Shown here: in pieces, positions 9,651 to 19,696 of the stretch | Position numbering within the stretch: the stretch's first letter is position 1 | Layout: every line of letters begins with the position of its first letter | Assembly: GCF_000209165.1 (NCBI RefSeq) | Contig: NC_009042.1 | Location: 2,604,001 to 2,668,000, forward strand | Origin: Scheffersomyces stipitis CBS 6054 | Lineage: Eukaryota > Ascomycota > Pichiomycetes > Serinales > Debaryomycetaceae | Length of the DNA: 64,000 bases | Reading direction: 5' to 3' | Translations under genes and position numbers: made by a program | Notes under the pieces: model-generated | What the model saw: only the letters and a program-made list of their open reading frames with translations | What the model was told of the DNA's origin: nothing | Databases searched by the model: none

Positions 9651-12311
9651 ATGGCTACAAGAGGTAAAATTGCGGCATTTCCTGATGGGAACTCGTTTGT
9701 AGCATATAACGACTCTGTGGATAATTTAGTTATTGGAAACAGTGAAGGTTTAGTAAAGGTATTCAACATTCATGAGCCCGATTTGGAACCAACCTCGATT
9801 GATATCTTGGAAAATTTGACTTCGTTATCCAACCACGGTGCAAAATTGTTAATCACGACCACAGGAGGCGAGCTTGAGCTAATAGACTTGAAATCACTGG
9901 AATCAAAAGGTTCAATTTACAGATCTGGGTTACCTTTAAGAGACTCTTTGTTCATCAATGAAGGTAAGAGAGTACTCTGTGGAGGAGACGATAACAAGTT
10001 GGTAGTGATTGACTTGGAAAATGGAAACAACACTTCTTCGGTATCTTTATCAGATCAATTCTTGAGTGTAGCCTATAACTATACTGGTGAGCTCTTGGCT
10101 GTTGGTTTATCTAGCGGTGACGTTCAGTTGTATTCTGTTACCAATGAACAGCCAAATTTGATTCACACCATTCCAAATGTGTTAGTTTCCAAAATTCATA
10201 CTTCCATGGATAAAATTGACTATAACGAAGAGCACGAGGACGAATTGGTTTCAACCAGACCGCAATGGACTTCGGATGGAAGATATCTCTTGGTTCCTAC
10301 TGCTGTGAACAAGATTCTGGTCTTCGACAGATCAAACTGGGCTGAACCAATTAAATCATTCGACTCTGAGGCTAAGATCATTGACTTCAGATTATCACCA
10401 ACAAGTGACCATCTAGCTGTCCTCGATTTTGACGGTGTAGTGAGATTATTTGACTTTGATAGCAAGAAAACATTACGCGAAATAGAGCTTGACTTGGATG
10501 GTAAGTTCCCTCTAAATCTTGCCTGGAAAGATACTCAGTTGTTTGTAGGTACTACTGATGGTAGTATCTTGACATTTAAGGATGTTGTAGACTCAGCAAC
10601 CACAAGAGAAATTAATAGGTTATTTATGGGAGAAGCTGACGAGTCTGACGGTGAAGATAGCAACACCGAGGAGCTTGGCCAAGACGAAGAAGAGAATGAA
10701 GAGGAAGCACCTGATGTCAAGTCAGAACTTTCCAAACCTGGCTACAGATTGCATGCTGAAGACTCTTTGGTTATCGACCAAGATGAGGACGACATGCCAG
10801 ACTACTCCAACGATCGAAGAAAACGTCACAAGCCTAATGGATACAGTGCACCTAGACAAACTACTGCAAGATCTTTTGGTACAGTTATTGAAGGAGAGAT
10901 CAAGCCATATTCTCCAGGTTCCACTCCTTGGAATAGCGAAAATAAGGGCTCTGCTACTGTTGAGAGACGATACTTATCTATGAACTCAATTGGATATTCG
11001 TGGGTAGTGAAGAGCTCTAGTGGTACCGACGGTATGTCTCAGCAGACTGTCAGTGTAACATTTTTTGACAGAGGCTTGCATAAGGATTACCATTTTGTTG
11101 ATTACAACGGCTATGACTTGTGTTCTATCAATGAAAAGGGTGCATTGTTTGCCAGTTCAGGCTATTCAAGTAAATCAGCTCTTGACAATGGCAGAATATA
11201 TTATAGAAAACATGATTCTGAACAAGATGCTTGGGAAAGACGGATTCCCTTGTTGAGAGGTGAATATATTACCTCTGTCTGTGTAACAAATAGTCACTTG
11301 TTGGCCAACATGTCTGACGAATCCTACATCACAGTTGCAACCAATTTCGGATATGTTAGGTTCTACAATTTGCATGGTTTGTGCGTGAACTTACTCAAGA
11401 TGACTCCTGTTGTTACTATGATTTCATCTTCTAATTCTGTTTTGTTCATTATTAATCAGGTCGCTGCCAATCTTTATAGTTACTCGCTTGTTGATATGAA
11501 TCAAGACTACAAGTTTATTCAGCAGGATGTATTACTTCCATTAAAGAAGCACGCCGATTCCCCGGACATTCCATTGATCAAGGGTATCTTCTTCAACGAG
11601 TACAATGACCCATGTATAATTCCAGGTATTGATGATACTTTGTTAATCTTACAGTCATGGAGAGAAGCAAATAACGCCAGATGGGTTCCGATATTAAACT
11701 GTCACAATGCTGTCACAGACTACGGTAATGATAATAGAAAAGGTTGGAAGTGTTGGCCCTTGGGTGTTTACGATGACCAGTTGAACTGTCTAATATTGAA
11801 GAACAATCACGAGCATCCTGGTTTTCCATTACCAATTCCAATTGTTCTCAATATCGAATTGCCGATCTTGATTAAGGACAAGTCAAAGAAGAAAAAGAAC
11901 GACATTTTGGAGGAGGAGCTTGGCGACAGTGATGCAGAGGAGCCTGAAGTCAAGCAGGATGATCCTGAAGAGAATTTCTTGAGATCAAGGACATTTGGTA
12001 GTTTGGCCTTTGACTCACACAACGATGATAATACAGAAGAAACAGAAGAGGGTCAGATAGAAGAAAGACTTAATGAGTATATGGCGTTGTTTGACAGGTC
12101 ATTGTTGAAGCTATTTGGAGAGTCCTGTAAAGATCAGAGATTGAACAAAGCCTTGAGCGTAGCCAAGTTGATGAAGACGGACAAGGCATTGATGGCTGCA
12201 TCGAAGATCAGTGAAAGAATGCAGTTCATGAACTTGGCCACAAAGATTGGTGAATTGAGAGAAAAGTTGCTCAACGAGGCAGAAGAAGTTGACGAAGAGG
12301 AAGATGATTAA
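9651..12311 (+). CDS. CTF4: Ctf4/AND-1 replisome hub protein
   Basis: Trimeric adaptor linking the CMG helicase to DNA polymerase alpha-primase and cohesion factors at replication forks. The N-terminal WD40 propeller (about residues 1-310) has WD-like strands such as KILVFDRSNW and VRLFDF. An acidic linker (about 325-400) precedes the SepB-type propeller (about 430-760), recognisable by WERRIPLLRGEYITSVC and YSWVVKSSS. The C-terminal helical bundle (about 800-886) ends in a Glu/Asp-rich tail. The length of 886 compares with 927 in S. cerevisiae. The window also carries PRI1, the primase subunit of the polymerase this protein tethers. Confidence 0.95.
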   Translation: MATRGKIAAFPDGNSFVAYNDSVDNLVIGNSEGLVKVFNIHEPDLEPTSIDILENLTSLSNHGAKLLITTTGGELELIDLKSLESKGSIYRSGLPLRDSLFINEGKRVLCGGDDNKLVVIDLENGNNTSSVSLSDQFLSVAYNYTGELLAVGLSSGDVQLYSVTNEQPNLIHTIPNVLVSKIHTSMDKIDYNEEHEDELVSTRPQWTSDGRYLLVPTAVNKILVFDRSNWAEPIKSFDSEAKIIDFRLSPTSDHLAVLDFDGVVRLFDFDSKKTLREIELDLDGKFPLNLAWKDTQLFVGTTDGSILTFKDVVDSATTREINRLFMGEADESDGEDSNTEELGQDEEENEEEAPDVKSELSKPGYRLHAEDSLVIDQDEDDMPDYSNDRRKRHKPNGYSAPRQTTARSFGTVIEGEIKPYSPGSTPWNSENKGSATVERRYLSMNSIGYSWVVKSSSGTDGMSQQTVSVTFFDRGLHKDYHFVDYNGYDLCSINEKGALFASSGYSSKSALDNGRIYYRKHDSEQDAWERRIPLLRGEYITSVCVTNSHLLANMSDESYITVATNFGYVRFYNLHGLCVNLLKMTPVVTMISSSNSVLFIINQVAANLYSYSLVDMNQDYKFIQQDVLLPLKKHADSPDIPLIKGIFFNEYNDPCIIPGIDDTLLILQSWREANNARWVPILNCHNAVTDYGNDNRKGWKCWPLGVYDDQLNCLILKNNHEHPGFPLPIPIVLNIELPILIKDKSKKKKNDILEEELGDSDAEEPEVKQDDPEENFLRSRTFGSLAFDSHNDDNTEETEEGQIEERLNEYMALFDRSLLKLFGESCKDQRLNKALSVAKLMKTDKALMAASKISERMQFMNLATKIGELREKLLNEAEEVDEEEDD

Positions 12312-12496
12312 ATAATAGTCTAATTCATAATACATAACGTTTTCGTAATACAAAAGGTTCACAAGATGTAAATGTATATATACAATAGTCACAACGAAAT
12401 GATATAAGCTAGCTATATATATTGCTGGAGCAGAATCTCAATCTATATGAAAACAACACGGTCAGATACTAATGTGTGATTATGGTACAGTTGATC

Positions 12497-12640
12497 TTAG
12501 AATTGCTTCTTGATATAGTGATAGATGATTGGAGTAACCCACAAGGCACCAGCAATGAAGCCAGCAACCTTTAAGGTGTCGTAAGCCATCTTTTCTTGGA
12601 GTTTCTTTTGTTCTTCAGTTGGTTGACCTCCGCCGTACAT
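12497..12640 (-). CDS. TOM5: Tom5, small subunit of the mitochondrial outer-membrane translocase
   Basis: A 47-residue protein: acidic/charged N-terminus (MYGGGQPTEEQKKLQEK), then one tail-anchor helix containing ALWVTPIIYHYIKKQF at the extreme C-terminus. The end matches S. cerevisiae Tom5 (FLWVSPMIWHLVKKQWK), including the Trp, the Pro in the membrane helix and the final KKQ. Tom5 passes preproteins from the receptors to the Tom40 channel and stabilises the TOM core. The gene is too short for usual length cut-offs. It lies between CTF4 (convergent) and NAT3 (divergent, 251 bp away). Confidence 0.93.
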   Translation of the reverse strand: MYGGGQPTEEQKKLQEKMAYDTLKVAGFIAGALWVTPIIYHYIKKQF

Positions 12641-12891
12641 GATGTGAATTTATAATACAAGGTATTTACAGGGTAATAGCTGGTGGAAAAAAGCTGGTGG
12701 CTATAAGATTGAAGTCTCTCAAATTTTTCTGGTGAGAATCTCCAATCGAAGCTCGCTAAAGTGATGGAAAATAATTGTGCTTCTACACTAACTGAGAATC
12801 AAAAATTCGAGATTAGCACCAGGAATTTTTCATAGAAAACAACTAGAACTTCGAAAGCAGTATATATAGACTATTCTGGTTCATATAGGAG

Positions 12892-13479
12892 ATGACGTCG
12901 ATCGTGCCCTTCCAGATTGAGGATCTCTTTGATATCAATCCTGTGAATCTTGACCCACTCACTGAAAACTTCAACGTCTCATTCTATCTCCAGTATCTCA
13001 CTGAATGGCCGTCACTATTTTTCAAATCTACCGAGAAGTACCTGGACTTCGGCCAGGACTATGAGATTAGTGGCTACATGATGGGCAAGACCGAGGGCAA
13101 GTTGCTGAAGATGGAATGGCATACACATATCACTGCTGTCACAGTTCAGGACCAGTATAGACGATTAGGGTTGGCATCAGACTTGTGCGTGCAACTAGAA
13201 AAAATGACTAGTGTAGAGCCATACGAAACGCTCTTTGTAGATTTGTTTGTCAAGGTGACAAACACTTTGGCAAGACAGATGTACGAGAAGTTGGGCTACA
13301 GTGTATATCGACGGGTGGTAGGCTACTATGGTGGAGAAATGCCTACGGATCGGAACAAGGTCAGTGATGAGATAGATGCCTTTGACATGAGAAAACTGTT
13401 GCCGCGAGATGTTGAGAACCAGACAATACGTGAGAATGGGGACAAGGTGTATGTATTGCCCCAAGAGGTGACATTTTAG
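12892..13479 (+). CDS. NAT3: Catalytic subunit of NatB N-terminal acetyltransferase
   Basis: Acetylates nascent proteins starting Met-Asp, Met-Glu, Met-Asn or Met-Gln, with Mdm20 as ribosome-bound partner. The 195 residues align with yeast Nat3 (also 195). The start MTSIVPFQIEDLF fits, and the GNAT core shows EWHTHITAVTV, the acetyl-CoA loop DQYRRLGLASDLC (RxxGxA type), and MYEKLGYSVYRRVVGYY. Near the C-terminus, DAFDMRK is followed by a CTG codon (codon 169) where other species have Ala or Pro. Reading CTG as Ser would be a mild substitution there, consistent with the CTG-Ser clade. Confidence 0.96.
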   Translation: MTSIVPFQIEDLFDINPVNLDPLTENFNVSFYLQYLTEWPSLFFKSTEKYLDFGQDYEISGYMMGKTEGKLLKMEWHTHITAVTVQDQYRRLGLASDLCVQLEKMTSVEPYETLFVDLFVKVTNTLARQMYEKLGYSVYRRVVGYYGGEMPTDRNKVSDEIDAFDMRKLLPRDVENQTIRENGDKVYVLPQEVTF

Positions 13480-13991
13480 ACAAAGAATACGATGCGACGA
13501 TTACATTCATTACTTGTAGATACAGAAGATAGCAGTAGCCCAAAGCCAGTATTGGTTTACCGATACATTCAGATTGCTTCTGTTACAGTTTCTGAAAATT
13601 CAAGCAATAATCAGAATACTGCTGGTAATTATTCAGTAGATAAAATCACAAAACTTCCTTAAAATCGCTTATAAAAGCTGTACAGGACTTTCAATTGTCT
13701 GACATGAGTAATACAGCCTCTAAGAGTGAATTCTACTCAGGATATCTGGAAGTTAACCCCGACTAGACCCTGTGCTTCAAACTTGATAGAATGACTAACA
13801 TTTCGCAACTACGTCCTGTTTGGGAATCCCTGACCCTTCCTGCAGGCTTATCCATCCATGCGAACTTACATAACTGACCACTATGAAAAGTAAGACCATC
13901 CCCACTGAAATTTTTCAATTCTTTCTTTCTAGCAATTCTGACAATTTGCAATCGCAATTGACTATTCCAGTAACTGTATTTATTCACAAAA
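13480..13991. other. Intergenic NAT3/IFRD-family gene
   Basis: 3' end of NAT3 and promoter of the next gene. A minus-strand 83-codon frame at 13763-14014 overlaps the downstream start and has no domain. No distinct motif was recognised. Confidence 0.4.
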
Positions 13992-15701
13992 ATGGCTACG
14001 AGAGCGATTTTCAAAAAGAGAAGATGGGACCGCGAAGACGGCGGCTCTCCCTCTAACTCAAATTCCCGGGCAGCATCACAATCCAGAACCCCGATGAGAG
14101 ATGACGACTCCGACTTGGAGGAAGAGACCGAGGCCGACTTCAGAAAGATCCAGGAGTTGTTGAGTCAGAAGTTGGCTAACTTGCAGCAGACTGTCGAAAC
14201 CGTGCACAAAGAGGTCGAGAAGAACAAGGAAGATAGAATAGGCTCGCGCGATAGGAAACAGTACGATGCCGACTCATTGAATAGAGCTCGAATCCAGGGG
14301 TCTTCTACTGTTAATGAGATAGTTGCCTCGTTGAAGCACTCAAGATCTGATGTGTCATCGCTGTCGAGAGAATTGTTGTTGGCTCAATTGTACAAGTTGG
14401 TGGTATCCAAACCTCTCTTGGTGCACAACGAGGAGCTGGGTCCGGCTGACTATGTAGACGAGGACAAGATTCAGACCATCATCACAATCTTCACTTCCGG
14501 CAACTACAGAACAGAAACCGAGTTTTTGTATTTGTGGAGATCGTTGGTGGCGCTTGTAGTGAGCAATATCGAAGACTTCGGCGTACTTGTGTCCACTGGT
14601 CTTTTCTCATATATCCAGCAGTTGATTCTGGAGCCAGCCACAAGCGTGATTACTAATGAGAATAAGGCCAACTTGATAACAGGATATGTGACATTAACCT
14701 TGGTTTTGCACCATGGCTCCTCCAACTTTGGGGTAGAAGACAGAGTAGCGTATTTAATTGACTTGGCTGAAGGATACAGTGCCAGTGCCTACACCTTGAA
14801 GAAGAATGTCGAATCCGGAGAAAGAGAACATTCCACTGTATTTGACAAGGGCGAGGACAAGAGACTTGTTTCCGAGGCATTTTCGCAGGTCGATGCCGAA
14901 GCTGCAATAGCTGTAGCAGCCTTACATGGTGTTGGCTGCTTGCTAACATTGCTTACTAAAGGTAACTACTTGAATGAATTGGTGGAAGACTTGATGTTGA
15001 AACTTGTTCCCTTGGTGGATAATGACGACTTGAGAGATGTCTCCAAGGCAGCAGCAAGAGTCGTGGCGGTGATATACGAGATATACACCTATCCAGATCC
15101 AGAAGAAGATGCAGACAATGACGAAGAATACAACACCGATGCTCCGTACTACGAGCAAGGTGCCTTATTTTCCATTCTCGAGAGATTGGCCAATATTTCC
15201 ACAAAAAAGGTTTCTAAAAAGGATAAAAAACAAGTCCATTCTGTTTTCAGAAATATACTAAGCACTTTGCAAACATACGTTGATCCAGTGAAGAGAACTC
15301 ATGTATACAAGAAAACAACCCAGGGGGTGGAAATCATAAACTCCATTATGAACTCGACCTATATTAGGTTATCGAAGTACAAGTCATTACCAATCAACAG
15401 TTGGGTTCTTTACATAAGGTTGAGAATATTGAAATGGTGTTTCAGTTTCGGTTTACATGATCAGTTGGTCAGTAATGAGAGTATCAGGGATATCTTGAAG
15501 GAGCCAGAATCCGAATTCGGCTCCAACAATAATGGTTTTGAAATCGATGAAGAATTGTTGGACAAAGAAGGATACTCTGAATTTGTCAACGACTACATGG
15601 ACTACAAGCATTCTTTGGACGAGAAAAAGAGAAGCGAAAAGATCAAGAAGCAAAGACAAGAAAAGCTCGAGGATCAATTTGAAGAATTGAATGTTAAGTA
15701 G
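13992..15701 (+). CDS. IFRD-family (interferon-related developmental regulator) protein
   Basis: The 569 residues match the animal IFRD1/IFRD2 family in order. A Ser-rich acidic N-terminus includes SNSNSRAASQSRTP. A helical-repeat middle includes LRDVSKAAARVVAVIYEIY, resembling the family segment that ends LALLFELARG. A C-terminal part has KKDKKQVHSVFRNIL (IFRD: KVDKRKQRSVFRDVL) and then INSWVLYIRLRILKWCFSFG with SNESIRDILKEP (IFRD: SNEFLRNVFELGP). Human IFRD2 binds inactive ribosomes; the yeast role is not known to me. The end is Lys/Glu-rich coiled-coil-like sequence. I do not recall a clear S. cerevisiae counterpart. Confidence 0.83.
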   Translation: MATRAIFKKRRWDREDGGSPSNSNSRAASQSRTPMRDDDSDLEEETEADFRKIQELLSQKLANLQQTVETVHKEVEKNKEDRIGSRDRKQYDADSLNRARIQGSSTVNEIVASLKHSRSDVSSLSRELLLAQLYKLVVSKPLLVHNEELGPADYVDEDKIQTIITIFTSGNYRTETEFLYLWRSLVALVVSNIEDFGVLVSTGLFSYIQQLILEPATSVITNENKANLITGYVTLTLVLHHGSSNFGVEDRVAYLIDLAEGYSASAYTLKKNVESGEREHSTVFDKGEDKRLVSEAFSQVDAEAAIAVAALHGVGCLLTLLTKGNYLNELVEDLMLKLVPLVDNDDLRDVSKAAARVVAVIYEIYTYPDPEEDADNDEEYNTDAPYYEQGALFSILERLANISTKKVSKKDKKQVHSVFRNILSTLQTYVDPVKRTHVYKKTTQGVEIINSIMNSTYIRLSKYKSLPINSWVLYIRLRILKWCFSFGLHDQLVSNESIRDILKEPESEFGSNNNGFEIDEELLDKEGYSEFVNDYMDYKHSLDEKKRSEKIKKQRQEKLEDQFEELNVK

Positions 15702-15754
15702 ATAGGTTTACTCTAATATTTTAGTATGGTATCTATAAATATATCTTCTTGAGG

Positions 15755-16480
15755 TTACAAGGTTTCCAACTTGAGTGTAATATCAGCACCTGACGTAGAC
15801 TCCAAAGTCACCTTGGTCATGTCTTCTACCACATACTTGGCACCAGCATCCAAGAGCTTTTGCTTGTCAAAAGTTGTAGCAATTCCGATAACAATGAAGC
15901 CAGCATTGATACCACTGGCAATACCAACAGGCGCATCTTCAAATACAATAGCTGCACTCTTGTCTTCTATTTTGTGGATCGAGGATATCTTTTCAAAAGC
16001 TGTAGTATAGCCTTCTGGGTTTGGTTTTCCAAGTGTGACATCATTGGCCGTGATGAACACTGAAGGCTTATCAATATGACTAAACAATCTTTCGAACCAA
16101 CCATGAGCCAAAGGACGAGTACCAGAGGTTACTACAGCCCAACGGTCTCTGAATTCTGACTTGTTAAGCGAATCAAGAAGCTCTGGTGCGCCATGAATAG
16201 GTCTTCCTAACTTTCCGAAATGGCTCACTATACCTTGTTCCCAGTTATTTATAGTATCTTCGTCCGACGGTTTGTAGGGAAAGTACTTCTTGAAAACATC
16301 TACAGTTCTGGTACCGTGACAACTATGTACAAACTCTAGTGGTTCGTAGTATTGGTCTGGGTGAGCCTTGTTGTGCTCTTGAACTTCGTTCAACCAGCTC
16401 TTTTCCACGGCTGGAATCGAGTAAACTAGAGTGCCGTCCAAGTCAAATAAAAGTGCCTTTGTCGAAATAGTCACACTCAT
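15755..16480 (-). CDS. DOG1: HAD-superfamily sugar/polyol phosphatase, DOG1-like
   Basis: Hydrolyses small phosphorylated sugars or polyols; relatives include 2-deoxyglucose-6-phosphate phosphatases (Dog1/2) and glycerol-3-phosphatases (Gpp1/2). All four HAD motifs are present: FDLDGTLV (nucleophile Asp), VTSGTR, GKPNPEGY (Lys) and VFEDAPVGIASG (Asp pair). FVHSCHGTRT and FITANDV resemble the Dog/Gpp group, and the C-terminal DAGAKYVVEDMTKV is closer to Dog1. The frame extends upstream to an ATG at 16543, but MSVTIS at 16480 gives 241 residues, fitting the family (Dog1 is 246). It lies tail-to-tail with the IFRD gene, 53 bp apart. Confidence 0.88.
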   Translation of the reverse strand: MSVTISTKALLFDLDGTLVYSIPAVEKSWLNEVQEHNKAHPDQYYEPLEFVHSCHGTRTVDVFKKYFPYKPSDEDTINNWEQGIVSHFGKLGRPIHGAPELLDSLNKSEFRDRWAVVTSGTRPLAHGWFERLFSHIDKPSVFITANDVTLGKPNPEGYTTAFEKISSIHKIEDKSAAIVFEDAPVGIASGINAGFIVIGIATTFDKQKLLDAGAKYVVEDMTKVTLESTSGADITLKLETL

Positions 16481-17599
16481 GGCGATGTCAGAATTACAAT
16501 TTCTACGTATTTGCTTAGGAACGGACAAGTTATAGATTTTCACCGTTGGCCTTGGATTGTGTCAACTGATGCACTGTAGTGTATTCACCAGTTGCAAAAT
16601 GCTTGGTATCTTTAAAGTCTGGAGAAGACGGACAAATGATGGGGATACAGAAATGAAGTGGTCTATATATTCTTCGGACTTCGAACCATTCGTCTTAGAA
16701 AGTATTGTACTACATGATTTGTCAGACTATATAAATTGTCTATAAATAGGTCCCCGTTTGAACACTGATTATTCATTTTCACCGATTTTGCTGCCGAACA
16801 TTCGTAAAAAGCTTCCACGCATTAGTCTAAGCGTGCCTAAGCGTACGTGGCCATGAAGTACAGAAGATAATCAGGTTGTTGATGTATTGATGTGATCAAT
16901 ACACCGATTCCAAGTTTATAGATCTTAGAAATGGACGCTCAATTATCCGAATGAGACTACGCTTCTACAAGTAAAGGTTGGAACACGGCTCTCGTAAAGT
17001 GACCCTATCACAGACAACTGTAAGCCTTCCTCCATTGTCTATTCATGGAGTCGCCTCAATATTTATATCCTTCTAAACTCCATAAACGGAAATTTCAACC
17101 GCGCCTCTTGGTAGACTAGCCAAAAGTCTGAAGCTTTGCGTGAATCACCGGTGCGGTCTGGAATAATCTACTTCCAAAAAAACTTGTTCTTTTTTCAAAC
17201 TACTTGGATCGTCTTGGTCACCAGAAGGCACGGATGAAGGTAGTCTATCAGGAAAGAGCATAAGATTTGCCGTTATCTACGCGGAGTTTGCTTGAGTTTT
17301 AGGCTTTCCTGCCTCCACGGCTGAGCAAAGACAATCAAACACCTCCTGCAGATATCGGGTTCGTAATTTCAATCTTTTTCAGACAGATTCATAAAAGAAA
17401 CTATATGAATCATAAATCTAGTAATCCTTATGTGTTCTTGTTGACAATCTTGTTAAGTTGTCTAGGTTTATTTCTGGTCGATATTTCTGTCTGCTTATTT
17501 GTGTCCTGCTTTCCCTGGTTCGTCCACAATCACATATACTCATTCATTTGTTGCACCCTACGAGTGAATTTTTGACAACTATAGATAACTTCAGATAAC
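16481..17599. other. Divergent promoter region, DOG1-like gene/Zn2Cys6 gene
   Basis: About 1.1 kb upstream of both flanking genes. There is an AAAAACTT/TTTTTTC-rich stretch near 17180. One 62-codon frame at 16557-16745 has no domain. A long control region is common for yeast regulator genes. Confidence 0.4.
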
Positions 17600-19153
17600 A
17601 TGCCTTCTACAAAAGCACTGGTTAGGCCCAAACAGAAAAGATCTAGAAACGGCTGCCTCAGTTGCAAACAATTAAGAATCAAAGTACGTATATTTATTAT
17701 ATCTATTCATCCATCTATTCCACAGCTAAGTACTAACTATATTCAGTGTGACGAAAGCAAACCCAACTGTGAATACTGTTTGCACACCAACCGTGTCTGC
17801 GTATACCCTGATACAGTTCACTACGATAAAATTATTTCAAAGTCGCAGTCGTCCCTGCTGGATTCTCCTCTGCTGGAAGAAGATATCCTTGAACTTCTCC
17901 AAAATGTAGACTACTCCCAGGAAAAGTACTTGAAGTTGCGAGCTTATAGACGTAACCCAATGTATTCGGGTTCATTCAGGTTCGATCAGATCGCATCGCT
18001 TAATGAGTTGACATCTAAATTGAATATTTCAACCTTCGAGCTCCGTCTCTTGAATTACTTTGACCGTCACTGTATATACATGTTTTCTTTTGGGGTCAAT
18101 GACGAAGTGCACAATGTCTGGAAGAACCATGTACCATCAATATTCTTGCAGAGCAAGTTAGTTCGAGACAGTGTCTTTTCATTTTCAGCTATCAACATGT
18201 TCCCCCATTGTGACTTGGAACTCTTGAAGTACGATGACGACATGTATGGACGTATCAAGCTCGATAGAGCAAACAAAACTGTAACGTATGATCCGAATGC
18301 GGTGAGGACCAAAATTTCACCAGATGACGAGGATACACTTTATGATAGGACAGCTAAGTACTTTATGGATTCCATCAACAAGACCAATATTACCATTGGT
18401 TCTGGAAACATACAGGGGCCGTCGATTCCTGTATTTCGTGACGATTTGACCGCAAAAGAGCTAGTGGTTTCGGGCATCTTAATTTTTTCATTCTTAGCAA
18501 TTCATCCACACAAGCTATTGCCTTTGGTTAGTTTCGCTGAAGACGAGACAGATTTTCTTTCAATGTGCTTGGGAATTAGTGCTACTATGATATCTTGCCA
18601 GGCTGCAATATTGCGGTCCGAGTTACTGGGAATGTTTATTCATGAAGAAAGAGGACTCGAAACTCCATCACTAAAAGATTGTACATATCCTCTTCTTATG
18701 AAATTGAAACAGGATCTAGATCAGATTTATGGCGGTGACGAATTCGATTCCATAGTTGCGACTGAGTACAACATACTCAGTTCTACCCTTCAAATATTGC
18801 ACACCGGTCTTTACCGATCTGTTAAATTGAACTACCCGATACCGTTGTTCAAGTGGACCTTGATGATTTCACCGAACTTTCGTGATTTGGTATACGAGAA
18901 GAACTTCTTTGCATTGCGAATTCTTTATGTCTACTCGAGTTTATGTATGATCACACGATTCATGATTTACAATGATTCAAATATGTGGTTAGATTATATA
19001 CACTGGTACAAGGACTACAATTTGGAGAATTTCGGCAACAAGTGGGTGTATCCCATGGATGAGAAGTCCTATGAACTTACTGCAGTTAAGAAGTATATGT
19101 TCGAGGGATTGGACTATACGGCTCTTGCCACATTTGATCCAGATGTTATGTAA
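17600..19153 (+). CDS. Zn2Cys6 binuclear-cluster transcription factor, with an intron inside the zinc cluster
   Basis: Fungal-specific DNA-binding regulator; target unknown. The coding sequence is best read as 17600-17683 joined to 17747-19153, giving 496 residues. Splicing joins NGCLSCKQLRIK to CDESKPNCEYC, producing a perfect C-X2-C-X6-C-X6-C-X2-C-X6-C cluster near residue 19, preceded by basic PKQKRSRNG. Read without splicing, the frame stays open but 21 residues separate the second and third cysteines and should destroy the cluster. Asp/Glu-rich and hydrophobic segments downstream are typical of the regulatory domain. It stands alone upstream of an MFS exporter gene; a regulatory link is possible but unproven. 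Confidence 0.88.
   Translation: MPSTKALVRPKQKRSRNGCLSCKQLRIKVRIFIISIHPSIPQLSTNYIQCDESKPNCEYCLHTNRVCVYPDTVHYDKIISKSQSSLLDSPLLEEDILELLQNVDYSQEKYLKLRAYRRNPMYSGSFRFDQIASLNELTSKLNISTFELRLLNYFDRHCIYMFSFGVNDEVHNVWKNHVPSIFLQSKLVRDSVFSFSAINMFPHCDLELLKYDDDMYGRIKLDRANKTVTYDPNAVRTKISPDDEDTLYDRTAKYFMDSINKTNITIGSGNIQGPSIPVFRDDLTAKELVVSGILIFSFLAIHPHKLLPLVSFAEDETDFLSMCLGISATMISCQAAILRSELLGMFIHEERGLETPSLKDCTYPLLMKLKQDLDQIYGGDEFDSIVATEYNILSSTLQILHTGLYRSVKLNYPIPLFKWTLMISPNFRDLVYEKNFFALRILYVYSSLCMITRFMIYNDSNMWLDYIHWYKDYNLENFGNKWVYPMDEKSYELTAVKKYMFEGLDYTALATFDPDVM
17684..17746 (+). other. 63-nt intron in the Zn2Cys6 gene
   Basis: The 5' site is GTACGT at 17684, the branch site is a perfect TACTAAC at 17731-17737, and the 3' site is TTCAG ending 17746, nine bases after the branch site. 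The length is a multiple of three, it sits between codons, and it contains no in-frame stop, so it is invisible to a simple frame search. Confidence 0.9.
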
Positions 19154-19696
19154 GGGCACTGCTTGGTGATCTTTGCTACTCTTGTGATAACGAAATAACG
19201 AACGGAGGGGGATGTTTTATTTTCATGTTTGAACGGTACGGTAAATATTTATGAATGGACGAATAATCAAATTTATGAAAAAAGTACTTTTTTTAGAACT
19301 CTCACAATGCCCACGCTTTAGTGTAGCTTGAGGCATTCGTATATTTTCAATCGAGTCCCACATGTCAATACAAAAGCTTCCAAAAGGGTATGGACGTGGT
19401 ATTATAGCTCGGTGATAGACTTTGGTAAGGTTGCAAAAACGTTATGTGTCTATCTTCCCCATACCTGCACTACGGGTTTATGGCTCGATTAGTACATAAA
19501 TGCGAAATTCTTGGCACTTCCGAGGTGTCGGAATTCGGACCCTTAACTAAAACCGAGATTGATAGATATATTGAAAAAAAAGGAAAGGTCTCGTCTGCTT
19601 TGTCTCTAACCATATATAAATCCTTCTACGTGCCGTTCTTTTGCCTATTCAGACTCTGAAATATGCTTCATTGGTCTGTGAATACTTGTAACAAAC
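19154..19696. other. Intergenic between the Zn2Cys6 and MFS genes
   Basis: 3' end of the regulator and promoter of the exporter. A TATA-like CATATATAAAT lies near 19610, about 85 bp upstream of the MFS start. A 71-codon frame at 19444-19659 is probably chance. Confidence 0.4.
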
